This document shows positions 51,783-60,058 of a stretch of 64,000 bases of DNA, one piece after another. The stretch is from Alloprevotella tannerae ATCC 51259 (GTDB lineage: Bacteria; Bacteroidota; Bacteroidia; Bacteroidales; Bacteroidaceae). The notes under the pieces are model-generated. The model was not told where the DNA came from. It searched no databases and saw only the letters and a list, made by a program, of their open reading frames with translations. The stretch is taken from the NCBI RefSeq assembly GCF_000159995.1, contig NZ_GG700643.1, positions 548,511-612,510 on the forward strand. Reading direction: 5' to 3'. Positions within the stretch are counted from its first letter, which is position 1. Each line of letters begins with the position of its first letter. The position numbers and the translations under genes were made by a program.

Positions 51783-53074
51783 CTACTCTTTCACTTCGTG
51801 CACGATCATTTTTCTGACATCGCGCCCGGTCACTTGGCGTATAAGGGCTTCGCTGATGCATGCTTTAGGACTACAAAATCCCGGTATCACGACTTGTTTC
51901 CCTTCTCGCATATAGTAGCAAGTGTCATCCTTATACCCTACGCCGTCTTTATTTTTTTATAGAAGGTGATAGAAAATTCGTAGATACGCCCATCAGCGCC
52001 CATCAATGTAAAGTGATCCCAATCGCCATTCACCCGCAAGCCGCTTGCTATGCAAAAGGCCCGCATCTGCGGATAGGTAAAGAAGATGCCGCTACTGTGG
52101 GGGCGGTCGTCAATATTCGACTGCGTCACCAACATATAGGGCTTTTGCCCCGTATCGATAAATACCGAAGTGACCCGAGTATCAGCAATGACAAGCAAAT
52201 TGCGGAGTGAATCGCGCTCTTTGGGAGATAACTCCGGCAAACTCGCCTTAAGCTTTAGTTGCTCCTCGGCCCACGCCTGCATATTTTTATCGTTGACACC
52301 ATTGCCTTGGGTGGCCATCTGCTGATAATACACCATCACATTGTTGTAAAAGATCTGACACTGTTTCTGCAAATCCATGCAACCATAGATGTAATACTCA
52401 AGATAATAAAGCTTCTCTTCTTCCTCCTTCTCTTTTTCCTTCTCTTTCCTATTCCATATTTTATCAAAGAATAGATCGCTAATCTTTTTTAGCCTCACTA
52501 TTCGGTTGATACCCGTCCTCATGTGCAACTTATAAATGGTAACTTCGGTAGACTTCTCTTTACGCAGAAGGTTCTCAAAGGCTTCGATCAAATGCTTTAC
52601 ACGCCGAATATCATTAATCGAACTTATCTCCATCTCGGCTGGTTTCAGCGAGAAGCCTTCGCGCGGAAAGCCACGCCAAAGGCTGCGCGTCGACCTATCG
52701 AAAGTAGGCAAAACCCCTTGCTCAAACTCTCGCTCACAGCGCAAAGTAACGACCTTGCCAAAGTTGTCGATAATCTCTCTATGCTTTTTCGGTATTAGAA
52801 GAGAGAGACTCTTGATACGACTGGCCACTTGAAAGGTGTCCTTAGGATAGCCTGATAGCCGGAAGGACCAAGTGCGCCAATTTTCATTTAAGCTACGATG
52901 GGTATCATATTCAGGAGAAAGTACAATCTGCTGGTCGGGAAACTTCTTCTTGAGATAGCTCATAACCTCCTCGCTCGTATTGAAACTCGGGAAACAACCA
53001 CTTAGCATAAGTATACTCATACTCGCCACCGCCCACAGGAAGCATTTGCGTAGAATTGTCCTTATCTTCATCAT
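51783..53074 (-). pseudogene. Paralogous lipoprotein interrupted by a frameshift at an A7 run
   Basis: The first frame (MMKIRTILRKCFLWAVASMS, lipobox LMLSGC, then SEEVMSYLKKKFPDQQIVLS) matches the neighbour 50394-51668 down to YEFSITFYKK and then stops at 51938. One base later in frame the match resumes: KDGVGYKDDTCYYMREGKQV, SPKACISEALIRQVTGRDVR, KMIVHEVKE, stop at 51783. The neighbour reads KGKDEFNFDVYTCYYLRDGQ and LIRRITGRDVKSMVVH at the same places. The break is TTC TAT followed by A7 and TAAAGAC. One extra A, or a -1 slip, restores the frame. It may be a broken gene, phase variation, transcriptional slippage or an assembly error. An internal K-E-rich insert (RKEKEKEKEEEEK) is absent from the neighbour. 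Confidence 0.8.
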
Positions 53075-53191
53075 CAAATCAAACCTTTTTATCTTACTTG
53101 CAGCAGGCCAACTGCCCGGCTGCACTTGCAAAATTAAGGGATCAGCCGGAAGAAACTATGTTTTGATGGGGAAAATTAGGATTTATAATTT

Positions 53192-53296
53192 GTAATGTCC
53201 TGGAATTAGTTGACAACTTTGGTTTCTTAATTTCATTCTTCTTTGACAAGTTTATTTGCTAAGTTCAAATACGCTTGTCGTGTTCTTTTCTTAACT
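53192..53296 (-). repeat. Dispersed 104-bp repeat, copy 2
   Basis: GTAATGTCCTGGAATTAGTT and the following bases match copy 1 at 9477-9580 in the same orientation. Here the frame ending TRQAYLNLANKLVKEE extends further upstream (to about 53460), so this copy retains more of the original element. Confidence 0.65.
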
Positions 53297-53460
53297 ACAT
53301 AGCGAGTTGTCGCATCCATTTCTTCGATGAAGAAGTCTGACGAGAAGCGAGCCATCGCCATAGAGTCTGCCGGAATCTTCCATTCTCCCTGCCTATTGCG
53401 CTCCATAGGTAAGGAGAATGCAAAGATTTGCATACAATATTTATATACCGTGCTGCGCAT
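53233..53460 (-). pseudogene. Relic frame inside repeat copy 2
   Basis: A 75-codon frame ending in RYVVKKRTRQAYLNLANKL then VKEE. Its last 20 codons recur in copy 1 at 9.5 kb. The upstream part (PADSMAMARFSSDFFIEEMD) matches no family I know. It is probably the 3' end of a lost mobile-element or accessory gene; a real short gene cannot be excluded. Confidence 0.4.
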
Positions 53461-53548
53461 CGCACGTGAAGACGCAGCAATACTGGCTGCCCTCGCAAAA
53501 GCGAAGGCAGCCGTGTATAAGATTCCAGCGTATCTTTGCGCTTAAAAC

Positions 53549-54106
53549 TTATACCAACTTGCGCATGAGATCTTTCACATGCTTTTCAGCCATTGGCGGG
53601 AATGCGGTTTCGGCCGTTCCATCGCCTACATTGAGGAAGCCGCCACTAAGTACCAATCCCAGATAATTCATTTTACAGAATGAAAAGATCGTCTTGAAGC
53701 GTTGGTCAAAATCAGCAACGGTCAACCCGACTGCCCCACTCTCATAAGTTTCCTTCTGCGAGCCCGACGTGATGCCTACGAGAACCTTCTTTCCTTCCAG
53801 CGCTTTGCCAGTGCTTCCGTATGCCCAACCGTGCTGAAATACTTCTTCTATCCATCGCATAATGATGGAAGGCATAGAGAACCAGAAGAGCGGCACTTGA
53901 ATGATAATCGTATCTGCCCAAAGCAGCTTCTCTTGCTCGGCCTTTACGTCTATGCGAAAGTCAGGATAAAGTTGCGCAAGATTATCTTCCTTGAGCGCCG
54001 GAATGCGCTCCTTGATCCCTTTCACGATCATCTTGTTTGCTAAAGAAAGTTGCTCATACGTATGTCCGGTAACGAGCAGTACGTTTCCTAAAGTTTTTGT
54101 GTCCAT
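53549..54106 (-). CDS. NAD(P)H-dependent oxidoreductase, MdaB/KefF-like flavoprotein
   Basis: A 185-residue flavodoxin-fold quinone reductase. The start GNVLLVTGHTYEQLSLANKM matches the FMN/FAD phosphate loop. Then come LLWADTIIIQVPLFWFSMPS and IMRWIEEVFQHGWAYG around the isoalloxazine, and KVLVGITSGSQKETYESG. It probably reduces quinones or similar acceptors with NAD(P)H and helps against oxidative stress. A MmcQ/YjbR gene lies 24 bases upstream on the same strand, suggesting an operon. Confidence 0.88.
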   Translation of the reverse strand: MDTKTLGNVLLVTGHTYEQLSLANKMIVKGIKERIPALKEDNLAQLYPDFRIDVKAEQEKLLWADTIIIQVPLFWFSMPSIIMRWIEEVFQHGWAYGSTGKALEGKKVLVGITSGSQKETYESGAVGLTVADFDQRFKTIFSFCKMNYLGLVLSGGFLNVGDGTAETAFPPMAEKHVKDLMRKLV

Positions 54107-54130
54107 TTTTCTTTTACTTTTAATAGGGCG

Positions 54131-54490
54131 TTATTTAGTTTGCCTCCCGGCTTTCTTGTACTTATCGACAATTATGCTGAAGGAGTCTTTTATGAGTTTT
54201 TTAAGCAGGCGTGCATCTGCGCGGTGTGCATCAATACCTATCCAATATTTGGCATTCCCGTTATAAGGATGGTCAATGTAATCATACTGCGCTATAAGTT
54301 CATCAATCTTTTCCTTTTGACACTTCAAGGTGACATGTGTTAAGTCGTTAATGTCGAAGAAGCAAAAAATATGCCCGCTGATGTAGAAAGCCAATACGTT
54401 TTGAGCGGCCTTAAACTGCCGGAAAGGAAACCTCTCCTCTACTTCGGGCGAAAACGACAGACAATATGCTCGCAATTCTTCTATATCCAT
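54131..54490 (-). CDS. MmcQ/YjbR family protein
   Basis: A 119-residue protein with the family pattern DIEELRAYCLSFSPEVEERF, PFRQFKAAQNVLAFYISGHI, FCFFDINDLTHVTLKCQ and NAKYWIGIDAHRADARLLKK. The fold is a cyclic DNA-binding-like alpha/beta domain of unknown role. It is likely co-transcribed with the flavoprotein gene downstream. Full length. Confidence 0.88.
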   Translation of the reverse strand: MDIEELRAYCLSFSPEVEERFPFRQFKAAQNVLAFYISGHIFCFFDINDLTHVTLKCQKEKIDELIAQYDYIDHPYNGNAKYWIGIDAHRADARLLKKLIKDSFSIIVDKYKKAGRQTK

Positions 54491-54700
54491 ATTCTACTAA
54501 GCTGCAACTTTAATCTACTTAAAAACCGAGTACTTATGATCGCAAAGGTAATGACTCTTTAATTATATAAACATTGCCTCTCTATACTTTTTATCTTTCC
54601 GATGCCTATTTCTTAAGAAGAATAGATAGCAAAGAAAGGGCAATTGCTATGTTATAAGTATCAATTGAGCGCCGATAGATGCAGGCGCTAAGTAACAAAA

Positions 54701-54730
54701 TAAGCCGCCGGAAATAAATCCGACGGCTTA
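54701..54730 (-). terminator. Terminator of the 54751-56865 gene
   Basis: TAAGCCGCCGGA (54701-54712) pairs with TCCGACGGCTTA (54719-54730), one mismatch; the minus strand continues TTTTGTTAC. It lies 21 bases past the stop. Confidence 0.8.
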
Positions 54731-54750
54731 CTCATATTTTTTCTACTCGT

Positions 54751-56865
54751 TTAGAAGACGAGTTTTACAGACTGGTTGCCTACCTTCACTACATAAGCGC
54801 CGCGCGCTGCGAGACGAACGCGAAGATCTTTATCTCCGGCTTGGTTGTTGTAAATCAACTGACCTGCTGCCGTATAAATCTGTACGTTCTCACCCTTAAC
54901 GTTATTTATGCACACGTCGTTGCCATCAAGCTGTACGAGTGCCTTTGTGAGGCTTACGTTGCTGATGCCGTCGAATACACCTACTTCGCGGAGCGTTGAG
55001 TAGGGACTTTCTGCGTATCTCTTCTTTACGTTGCGGTCAGCGTTAACTTTGTAAGCAGATACGCGGTGCGTAATCATTGACTTGTCGGCAAAGCCGGGCA
55101 CGGTAACCTCAGCAGAAGTACCATCAACCCATCTGAGATAGCGGAACGGATCGTTCAAGCTCTCGCCGGCTTGATAGTTTTGCGTGATCTTGAGGTCATC
55201 AACATAGAGGTGCTCGTCAGCATAAACGGCGTAGATACCGATGATAGACTTCTTCGTACCCTTGGTAAAGTTGATCGTAAATTCTTTCCAATCGTTGGTT
55301 ACCGCTTTGGGATAGCCTTCCGGATAGATCAACTCAGCCTGCTTATAGTCGCCGATCGTCTCATCATAGTTGAAGAGCGCGAAAGCAGCTTGTGTATTTA
55401 CAGTGATTTCCTTGCCGTCTTTGTCAAGGGCCGTCGTAGCAGCACCTGCGAGCTTTACTTTTACGGTAAACTTACCGCCATCTTTCGACATATCCAACTC
55501 CGGAGAAATGAGGCCTGCATCGGTGTGGTTATGGTAATATTGCCAGCCATCCAAGCAGATGTAGTCCGTATAAGGTGCATAGTTAGTACCTTTCCAGCCG
55601 CCTTGCTTCAATTCCGGAATATAAAATTCGCCGTATGAATTATTGCTGGGATTTTCCTTTGTCCATCCGGTCAAGTTTCCTTCAGAGTCTCTTACGTCGG
55701 TAAAGTCTTCTTGCGTCACAACAAATTCGCCGGTCTGCGTTGCCTTGCGGTCGTAGTAAGCAATGTAGTTGTAGCGTTCAGCCGAAGGCACAGCGCTCCA
55801 AGTGGCCGTATACTTGCTGCCGTTAAAGTCGCTTACAGCTTGCATTTCCGGAGCAACGAGGTCAAAGACGTAGGTTTGTGCTGACGGAATAGATTCATAG
55901 CTATCTTTGGTTGCTGATGCGTTGTAGAAATAAGTCTTGCCGGATTCTGCGCCTGTTACGTGGAACATGTTTGTCGTAACCGGCTGTTCTTTGAAGAGAT
56001 ATTCGGTTTCGCTCGTCTCTTTGTTGATAGAGTACACATTAACCTTATAGCCTGTTGCGCCTTCTACAGCCGTCCAGTTGGCATCAAAGCTCGTGCCTTG
56101 ATAGTTGGAGTAAGGAAGCATAGTAGGCGTAGCTACGTGTTGCTTAACGGTAAACACTTCAAGGTCATCAATATATACGGGTGCACCTACGGATACAATA
56201 TTAAAGATAGAGTACTCACCGCCGCCATAGAAATACATCGTGTATTCCTGCCATTGCTCACTGATTTGCGGAAGCTGTGCGCTGCCCATCATATCCCACG
56301 TGGGCGACATATTGTGCGTCTCAGCTGCTTCGACCATCACCACAGGAAGCTCTTCAGCACTCTTAGCGCGGGCCTTAAAGCGTACCCAAGCTATGCCGCC
56401 GTTAGCGCTTACGTTAAGCATCGGCGTATTGATGTGCGCCATTTCTTTGGGAGCTGACGCAAGGTAAACGACGCCGCCTGCCGAAAAAGCATTTCCGGAT
56501 CCCCAGCCCGGCGTGTTGAAGTATTCATCCTTTGTGTTAATCCAAGGATATTCAAACTCATCTTTAATAAGGCTGTTGTCAAGATCGGGGTTCTCGGGGG
56601 TGCCTGCCGTCATCTTAGAAAAATCTTCCTTCATGACTACTTGCTCTTCGCCATACTTGTTCGGAGCATTCTTAATGTGTGCTTGCGGAGCGCCGGCAGC
56701 ACCCATACTGAACGAGCCTTTCTTAGAAAGATTCATTTTGATTTTAGGCAGCCCACTTTGTGTCCGTGTCTGTGCTTCCACCTTGTTGTTTTGGGCAGAA
56801 AGCGGGCTTGTAACTGCTAATGATAAGGCAGCTAAAAGCGCTAAGCGTGTAATGTTCTTACTCAT
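54751..56865 (-). CDS. Secreted choice-of-anchor J protein with type A sorting domain
   Basis: A 704-residue exported protein. The signal peptide is MSKNITRLALLAALSLAVTS then PLSAQ. Two cleaved-adhesin/choice-of-anchor J domains are visible, one near residues 70-240 (WGSGNAFSAGGVVYLASAPK, PVYIDDLEVFTVKQ) and one near 390-560 (GLISPELDMSKDGGKFTVKV, HLYVDDLKITQNYQ). An Fn3-like stretch lies between them (DANWTAVEGATGYKVNVYSI). The final 70 residues, VQIYTAAGQLIYNNQAGDKD then LAARGAYVVKVGNQSVKLVF, are a T9SS type A sorting domain. It is probably a surface adhesin or matrix protein. The leader is long (about 170 bases from the -7 box). Confidence 0.85.
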   Translation of the reverse strand: MSKNITRLALLAALSLAVTSPLSAQNNKVEAQTRTQSGLPKIKMNLSKKGSFSMGAAGAPQAHIKNAPNKYGEEQVVMKEDFSKMTAGTPENPDLDNSLIKDEFEYPWINTKDEYFNTPGWGSGNAFSAGGVVYLASAPKEMAHINTPMLNVSANGGIAWVRFKARAKSAEELPVVMVEAAETHNMSPTWDMMGSAQLPQISEQWQEYTMYFYGGGEYSIFNIVSVGAPVYIDDLEVFTVKQHVATPTMLPYSNYQGTSFDANWTAVEGATGYKVNVYSINKETSETEYLFKEQPVTTNMFHVTGAESGKTYFYNASATKDSYESIPSAQTYVFDLVAPEMQAVSDFNGSKYTATWSAVPSAERYNYIAYYDRKATQTGEFVVTQEDFTDVRDSEGNLTGWTKENPSNNSYGEFYIPELKQGGWKGTNYAPYTDYICLDGWQYYHNHTDAGLISPELDMSKDGGKFTVKVKLAGAATTALDKDGKEITVNTQAAFALFNYDETIGDYKQAELIYPEGYPKAVTNDWKEFTINFTKGTKKSIIGIYAVYADEHLYVDDLKITQNYQAGESLNDPFRYLRWVDGTSAEVTVPGFADKSMITHRVSAYKVNADRNVKKRYAESPYSTLREVGVFDGISNVSLTKALVQLDGNDVCINNVKGENVQIYTAAGQLIYNNQAGDKDLRVRLAARGAYVVKVGNQSVKLVF

Positions 56866-57042
56866 AATGATATGATTAGTGGTAGTTACTTAGTGTCTCT
56901 TTCTTTCTGCATATCACGCAAGAAGTATTTTCCATAAAAACGGCTCAACAGCGGTTAGTTTGGGTCGTTTTGAGATATTTCCCTGTCAAGTTCTTTACGA
57001 CCTCTTGATGATATGCACAAGCGATTTGCACAGCAGATATGG

Positions 57043-57050
57043 CAAAGATA
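57043..57050 (-). promoter_or_regulatory. -7 box TATCTTTG of the 54751-56865 gene
   Basis: Minus strand TATCTTTG fits TAnnTTTG and predicts a leader of about 170 bases. Confidence 0.5.
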
Positions 57051-57362
57051 CAGATAAAATCAAATAAACTTACTTTTTTAGCAGAAATATTCCATTACAT
57101 ATAAAAAAATGAGGACAAGAACTGTATGGGTGGCTACACAATACTCAGAAAAGGGGACGATACACTTTAATGTTCAGCCAAGTAAGTCGGGCCGCACAAT
57201 GAGGCGAGGCACTTTCCGCGACAGATGCGGACATACAGCAAACCGTCTGTGTATCTGTCTTACACTTTCCCGCGCGCCGCAGAAAACTGCAGTTGTAAAA
57301 GTCTTATTTTTGCCCTTGCAGATCCGTCCGCTCAGCAATGCCGATTAAATTCCAAAGCTAGG
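57051..57362. other. Intergenic, no gene seen
   Basis: Short frames such as plus 57109-57348 have no motifs. Confidence 0.4.
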
Positions 57363-57460
57363 AAAAAAAGTCTCTACAGGTTGACATCTTTTTCTCCCCT
57401 AGTTGGGAAAAAATTTCCCCTAGTTGGAACAATCGTCTCTACGTGTAGAACGACGAAAAA
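57363..57460. repeat. Short-unit array E: four units, 21-23 bp each
   Basis: Units with cores GTCTCTACAGGTTGAC, TCTCCCCTAGTTGGGA, TTTCCCCTAGTTGGAAC and CGTCTCTACGTGTAGAAC are joined by A or T runs. Unit 2 can fold as TTTTTCTCCC against GGGAAAAA. The last unit forms TCGTC-TCTAC / GTAGA-GACGA around GT. The core resembles that of array D (CCCCTA...GGGAA). Confidence 0.7.
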
Positions 57461-57487
57461 TACGCCCCAAATCAATCTTATGCTTAG

Positions 57488-57532
57488 GATGCAATCTACA
57501 TTGTCAATGGCAAAAAGGTGATGAAGCGATAA
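57488..57532 (+). pseudogene. Remnant of a sorting-tail coding sequence
   Basis: One plus-strand frame reads DAIYIVNGKKVMKR then stop, almost the same as the tails GIYVVNGKKMVKK and GVYVINGKKVVIK of two proteins in this window. The frame just upstream is stopped (SYA then TAG), so only the C-terminal end of a lost secreted-protein gene seems to remain. Confidence 0.5.
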
Positions 57533-57695
57533 GAAAGCGTATAACTTCGACTGTGAACCTTGAAAAGAAGCAATCCCAAGTGTCACAGCTTCGGAAGTAT
57601 GCCCCACAAAAGCAAGGGAAAGAATCTGCAATAGCGACCCTTTCCTACCCAATAAAGGAAATAACTTTGAACTTCGAGGAAGTCTAAGCTCATAG

Positions 57696-57726
57696 GATAA
57701 TGGGAGTTCGTCGAACTCCCATTATC
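57696..57726. terminator. Near-perfect palindrome after the DUF3239 gene
   Basis: GATAATGGGAGTTCG (57696-57710) and its reverse complement (57712-57726) meet almost without a loop. It abuts the stop of the 57728 gene; T-rich sequence follows only on the plus strand. Confidence 0.55.
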
Positions 57727-57727
57727 T

Positions 57728-58837
57728 TTATATTATAGTAAAGCTATCGGTAAAGAACTTGAATTTATTCTCAAAATCATCCTCCTCATCCTGCATCAGC
57801 ACAGTAAATGTCTTACCGGATACATTAAGTATATAAATTCTTCCGAAGTATTTCGTGTTTGAAAAGCTACAGACAAAACTGCAAAGTATCGCATCGTTAT
57901 CACGCAAAGATACATTCCTGACCGGTTCGGTACTCATATTGTGATACACATTCTGCTGCTTCATCGAGTTTAAAGTTTCCTCTAATTTCGCCAAGACATC
58001 TACTTGCGGCGACACAACATTTACGGATATGATCTCCGAGGAGTCGTCGCCTTTCTTTTCACAATATATATAATGAATGCCGTTATCCCCCTCTTCCTTT
58101 TCTATTTTCCAGGAATCGGGATAACAGAAAGACAAGCCTCCGTATGCTATCTTATTTGTTTTCCTCCTTACTTCGCTCGTATGTTTATCCACATCAAGCA
58201 GCACGATATCATCTGTAGCGGCAGTTGTATCATCTGTAATTTTACGCAGAATATCCCATTCGCGCTCCTCGATACGATCGATATTATGCTTAATAGCATT
58301 CGCATCGTCGGTTACCCAGCACAAAGGCCGCGGCTCAAAGTTCGCCCATTGCCCGTTAGTACTCCCTCCGAATAAGGCCATACAGGGAATTCGTTCACCT
58401 TCGACCACTTTATGCAAAGGTAAGTTCTTTACCGCAAAACGTTTGTAGGCGAACTGTTCATCCCCGGCATCGTCGCAACAGACATCTGCCAAGGCTATCA
58501 ACTCAATAGGATTTGTTCGTACGACGATGGCCGGAACAAGCAAACCACTCGTATACGCCGAGGCCCCGCCGGCATTACGATACGCGTAAAACCTAAACAA
58601 TGCGAACAAGGCAACGAGCATCGGCAACGTTCCCCATACCCAATGAGCATCCACGTAGAGCTTCAACGAAAGACTAAGCATAATAAGAAAGAAGCCGAGC
58701 GGACGCCAACTTAATCTTATCAATTTGGCTCTTTGTTCGTCATATTTCTTCATCAATTCTTTATTTACTTCTACATCGCTTGTCCTTGAGGCCCGAGAGA
58801 AGTTAAAAGAATTTCCTGTTTCATTCTGATTTTCCAT
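57728..58837 (-). CDS. Membrane protein with DUF3239-like domain and PsbP/DUF1795-like C terminus
   Basis: A 369-residue protein. Residues about 45-85 contain two membrane helices (PLGFFLIMLSLSLKLYVDA, WVWGTLPMLVALFALFRFY). The middle (AYTSGLLVPAIVVRTNPIEL, KRFAVKNLPLHKVVEGERIP, NIDRIEEREWDIL) resembles DUF3239. The C-terminal part (GGLSFCYPDSWKIEKEEGDN, SVNVVSPQVDVLAKLEETLN, FENKFKFFTDSFTII) has the shape of PsbP/DUF1795-like domains, with a hydrophobic strand and a final ring-closing helix. Both assignments are tentative. It stands alone. Role unknown. Confidence 0.65.
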   Translation of the reverse strand: MENQNETGNSFNFSRASRTSDVEVNKELMKKYDEQRAKLIRLSWRPLGFFLIMLSLSLKLYVDAHWVWGTLPMLVALFALFRFYAYRNAGGASAYTSGLLVPAIVVRTNPIELIALADVCCDDAGDEQFAYKRFAVKNLPLHKVVEGERIPCMALFGGSTNGQWANFEPRPLCWVTDDANAIKHNIDRIEEREWDILRKITDDTTAATDDIVLLDVDKHTSEVRRKTNKIAYGGLSFCYPDSWKIEKEEGDNGIHYIYCEKKGDDSSEIISVNVVSPQVDVLAKLEETLNSMKQQNVYHNMSTEPVRNVSLRDNDAILCSFVCSFSNTKYFGRIYILNVSGKTFTVLMQDEEDDFENKFKFFTDSFTII

Positions 58838-59332
58838 TTCATTTTCATTTAACGATCCGTCAGTATCAGCCGCTTTGCCGGCAATGCGCTCTTCACTATC
58901 TCGTTATCAACGAAATAATAATCAATACACCAACCTTTATATCACGCGAATTCGACGAATTATAAGAGAGTGTAAATTTAGTGATTAGCAAACTTGTTGT
59001 AGGCTTATGGCGTTTAACGTGCAAAAATGCTATGATCACCAACGACAAAGTTACGGAAATATATTGTATGGCAGATGATTTCTGCCATACAATATGAGTT
59101 GGGCTCGAACAAAAAGATGGCTTTCCCGTTATTCAATTGTTTGTCAAATATAACTATACAAAAGAAAATCTTCCTTTTGGGCTTTTGTTGAAACTGCTTT
59201 AAGGCGAAAACAGGCATTGCTTATCCCGAATTAGGGTTAAGAGATACGAAATAGAATCGTTTGGCGCCTTCTCTATCTGTAAAAGCGAGTAGACGTCAGT
59301 TGTAAATTAAATTTATCGGTTCAATACTGCGT
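58838..59332. other. Gene-free stretch with an orphan palindrome
   Basis: No credible gene; a 67-codon minus frame (59014-59217) overlaps the hairpin at 59061-59095 and has no motif. The hairpin may end the glycosyltransferase transcript about 240 bases upstream on the minus strand. Confidence 0.4.
59061..59095. terminator. Perfect 15-bp hairpin
   Basis: ATATTGTATGGCAGA (59061-59075) and its exact reverse complement (59081-59095) around TGATT. No T run follows on either strand. Confidence 0.5.
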
Positions 59333-60058
59333 TTATTTGCCGCGCAGGCGACAAAGGAGGTAGACAAACCACAGGCGGGGAAGTAGGCGTAAACGTTCGC
59401 AGAAACTGTCTGTTTCGTTTACGACTTTGATATTATCATAGAGGCCCTTGGAGCGTTGTCGATTTGAGATGCCGCTTGTATCAAAGAGCGCAATGGGGAA
59501 GTCAACGTAAGCAAACTTCTTACCTTGATGGCCTAATAGTTTGAAAAACTTAAAGTCGGCTGAGAAGGGATGGGTGATGTCAAAGGGCGTCGCGCGCAAA
59601 CATTCGATGCGGGCAAGCGAACTTTGATGGCAAAAACACATACGATGAGCGTTCGTAAAGGGATGTGCACGCGACAAAACAGGCGCGCCATCGGCAGCAG
59701 CTTTTAAGACGTCGCCATAAATCACATCCGCCGTGCGGGGCGTAGAGAATATGCGCTGCAAGACGTCAGTAGCGGCAAAGCAATCGCCGGCATTCATAAA
59801 GATCACCCATTCTCCTGAAGCGCGAGCCACGCCCTTGTTCATCGCATCATAAATGCCTTTATCCGGCGCTGACAACCACTGCAAAGGGGCTTGCAGAGAA
59901 GAAAGATAAGCAGGCGTACCATCAGTGGAGGCGCCGTCAATGATGAGATACTCAAGCGGCGCATAGGTTTGCTGCAAGACATTCTCGACAGTATGGCGCA
60001 GCAAAGGCAAAGCGTTGCGACAAACGGTGATCACCGTAACTTTAGGAAGGCGATTCAT
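59333..60058 (-). CDS. Family 2 glycosyltransferase
   Basis: A 241-residue GT-A fold enzyme starting PKVTVITVCRNALPLLRHTV with LEYLIIDGASTDGTPAY. The catalytic region holds DKGIYDAMNKGVARASGEWV and FMNAGDCFAATDVL (an N-A-G-D form of the D-x-D motif), matching the WcaA/PGL-related group with YDAMNKG. It overlaps the LicD gene by four bases. The pair therefore likely builds and decorates one surface glycan. Donor sugar unknown. Confidence 0.9.
   Translation of the reverse strand: MNRLPKVTVITVCRNALPLLRHTVENVLQQTYAPLEYLIIDGASTDGTPAYLSSLQAPLQWLSAPDKGIYDAMNKGVARASGEWVIFMNAGDCFAATDVLQRIFSTPRTADVIYGDVLKAAADGAPVLSRAHPFTNAHRMCFCHQSSLARIECLRATPFDITHPFSADFKFFKLLGHQGKKFAYVDFPIALFDTSGISNRQRSKGLYDNIKVVNETDSFCERLRLLPRLWFVYLLCRLRGK

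Noticed and set aside
9348..57460. Short-unit arrays as CRISPR arrays
   Set aside because: Units abut without unique spacers, units differ within an array, and no cas gene is present.
57424..57687. 87-codon plus frame through array E
   Set aside because: It reads through the array and out of frame with the sorting-tail remnant; no motif.
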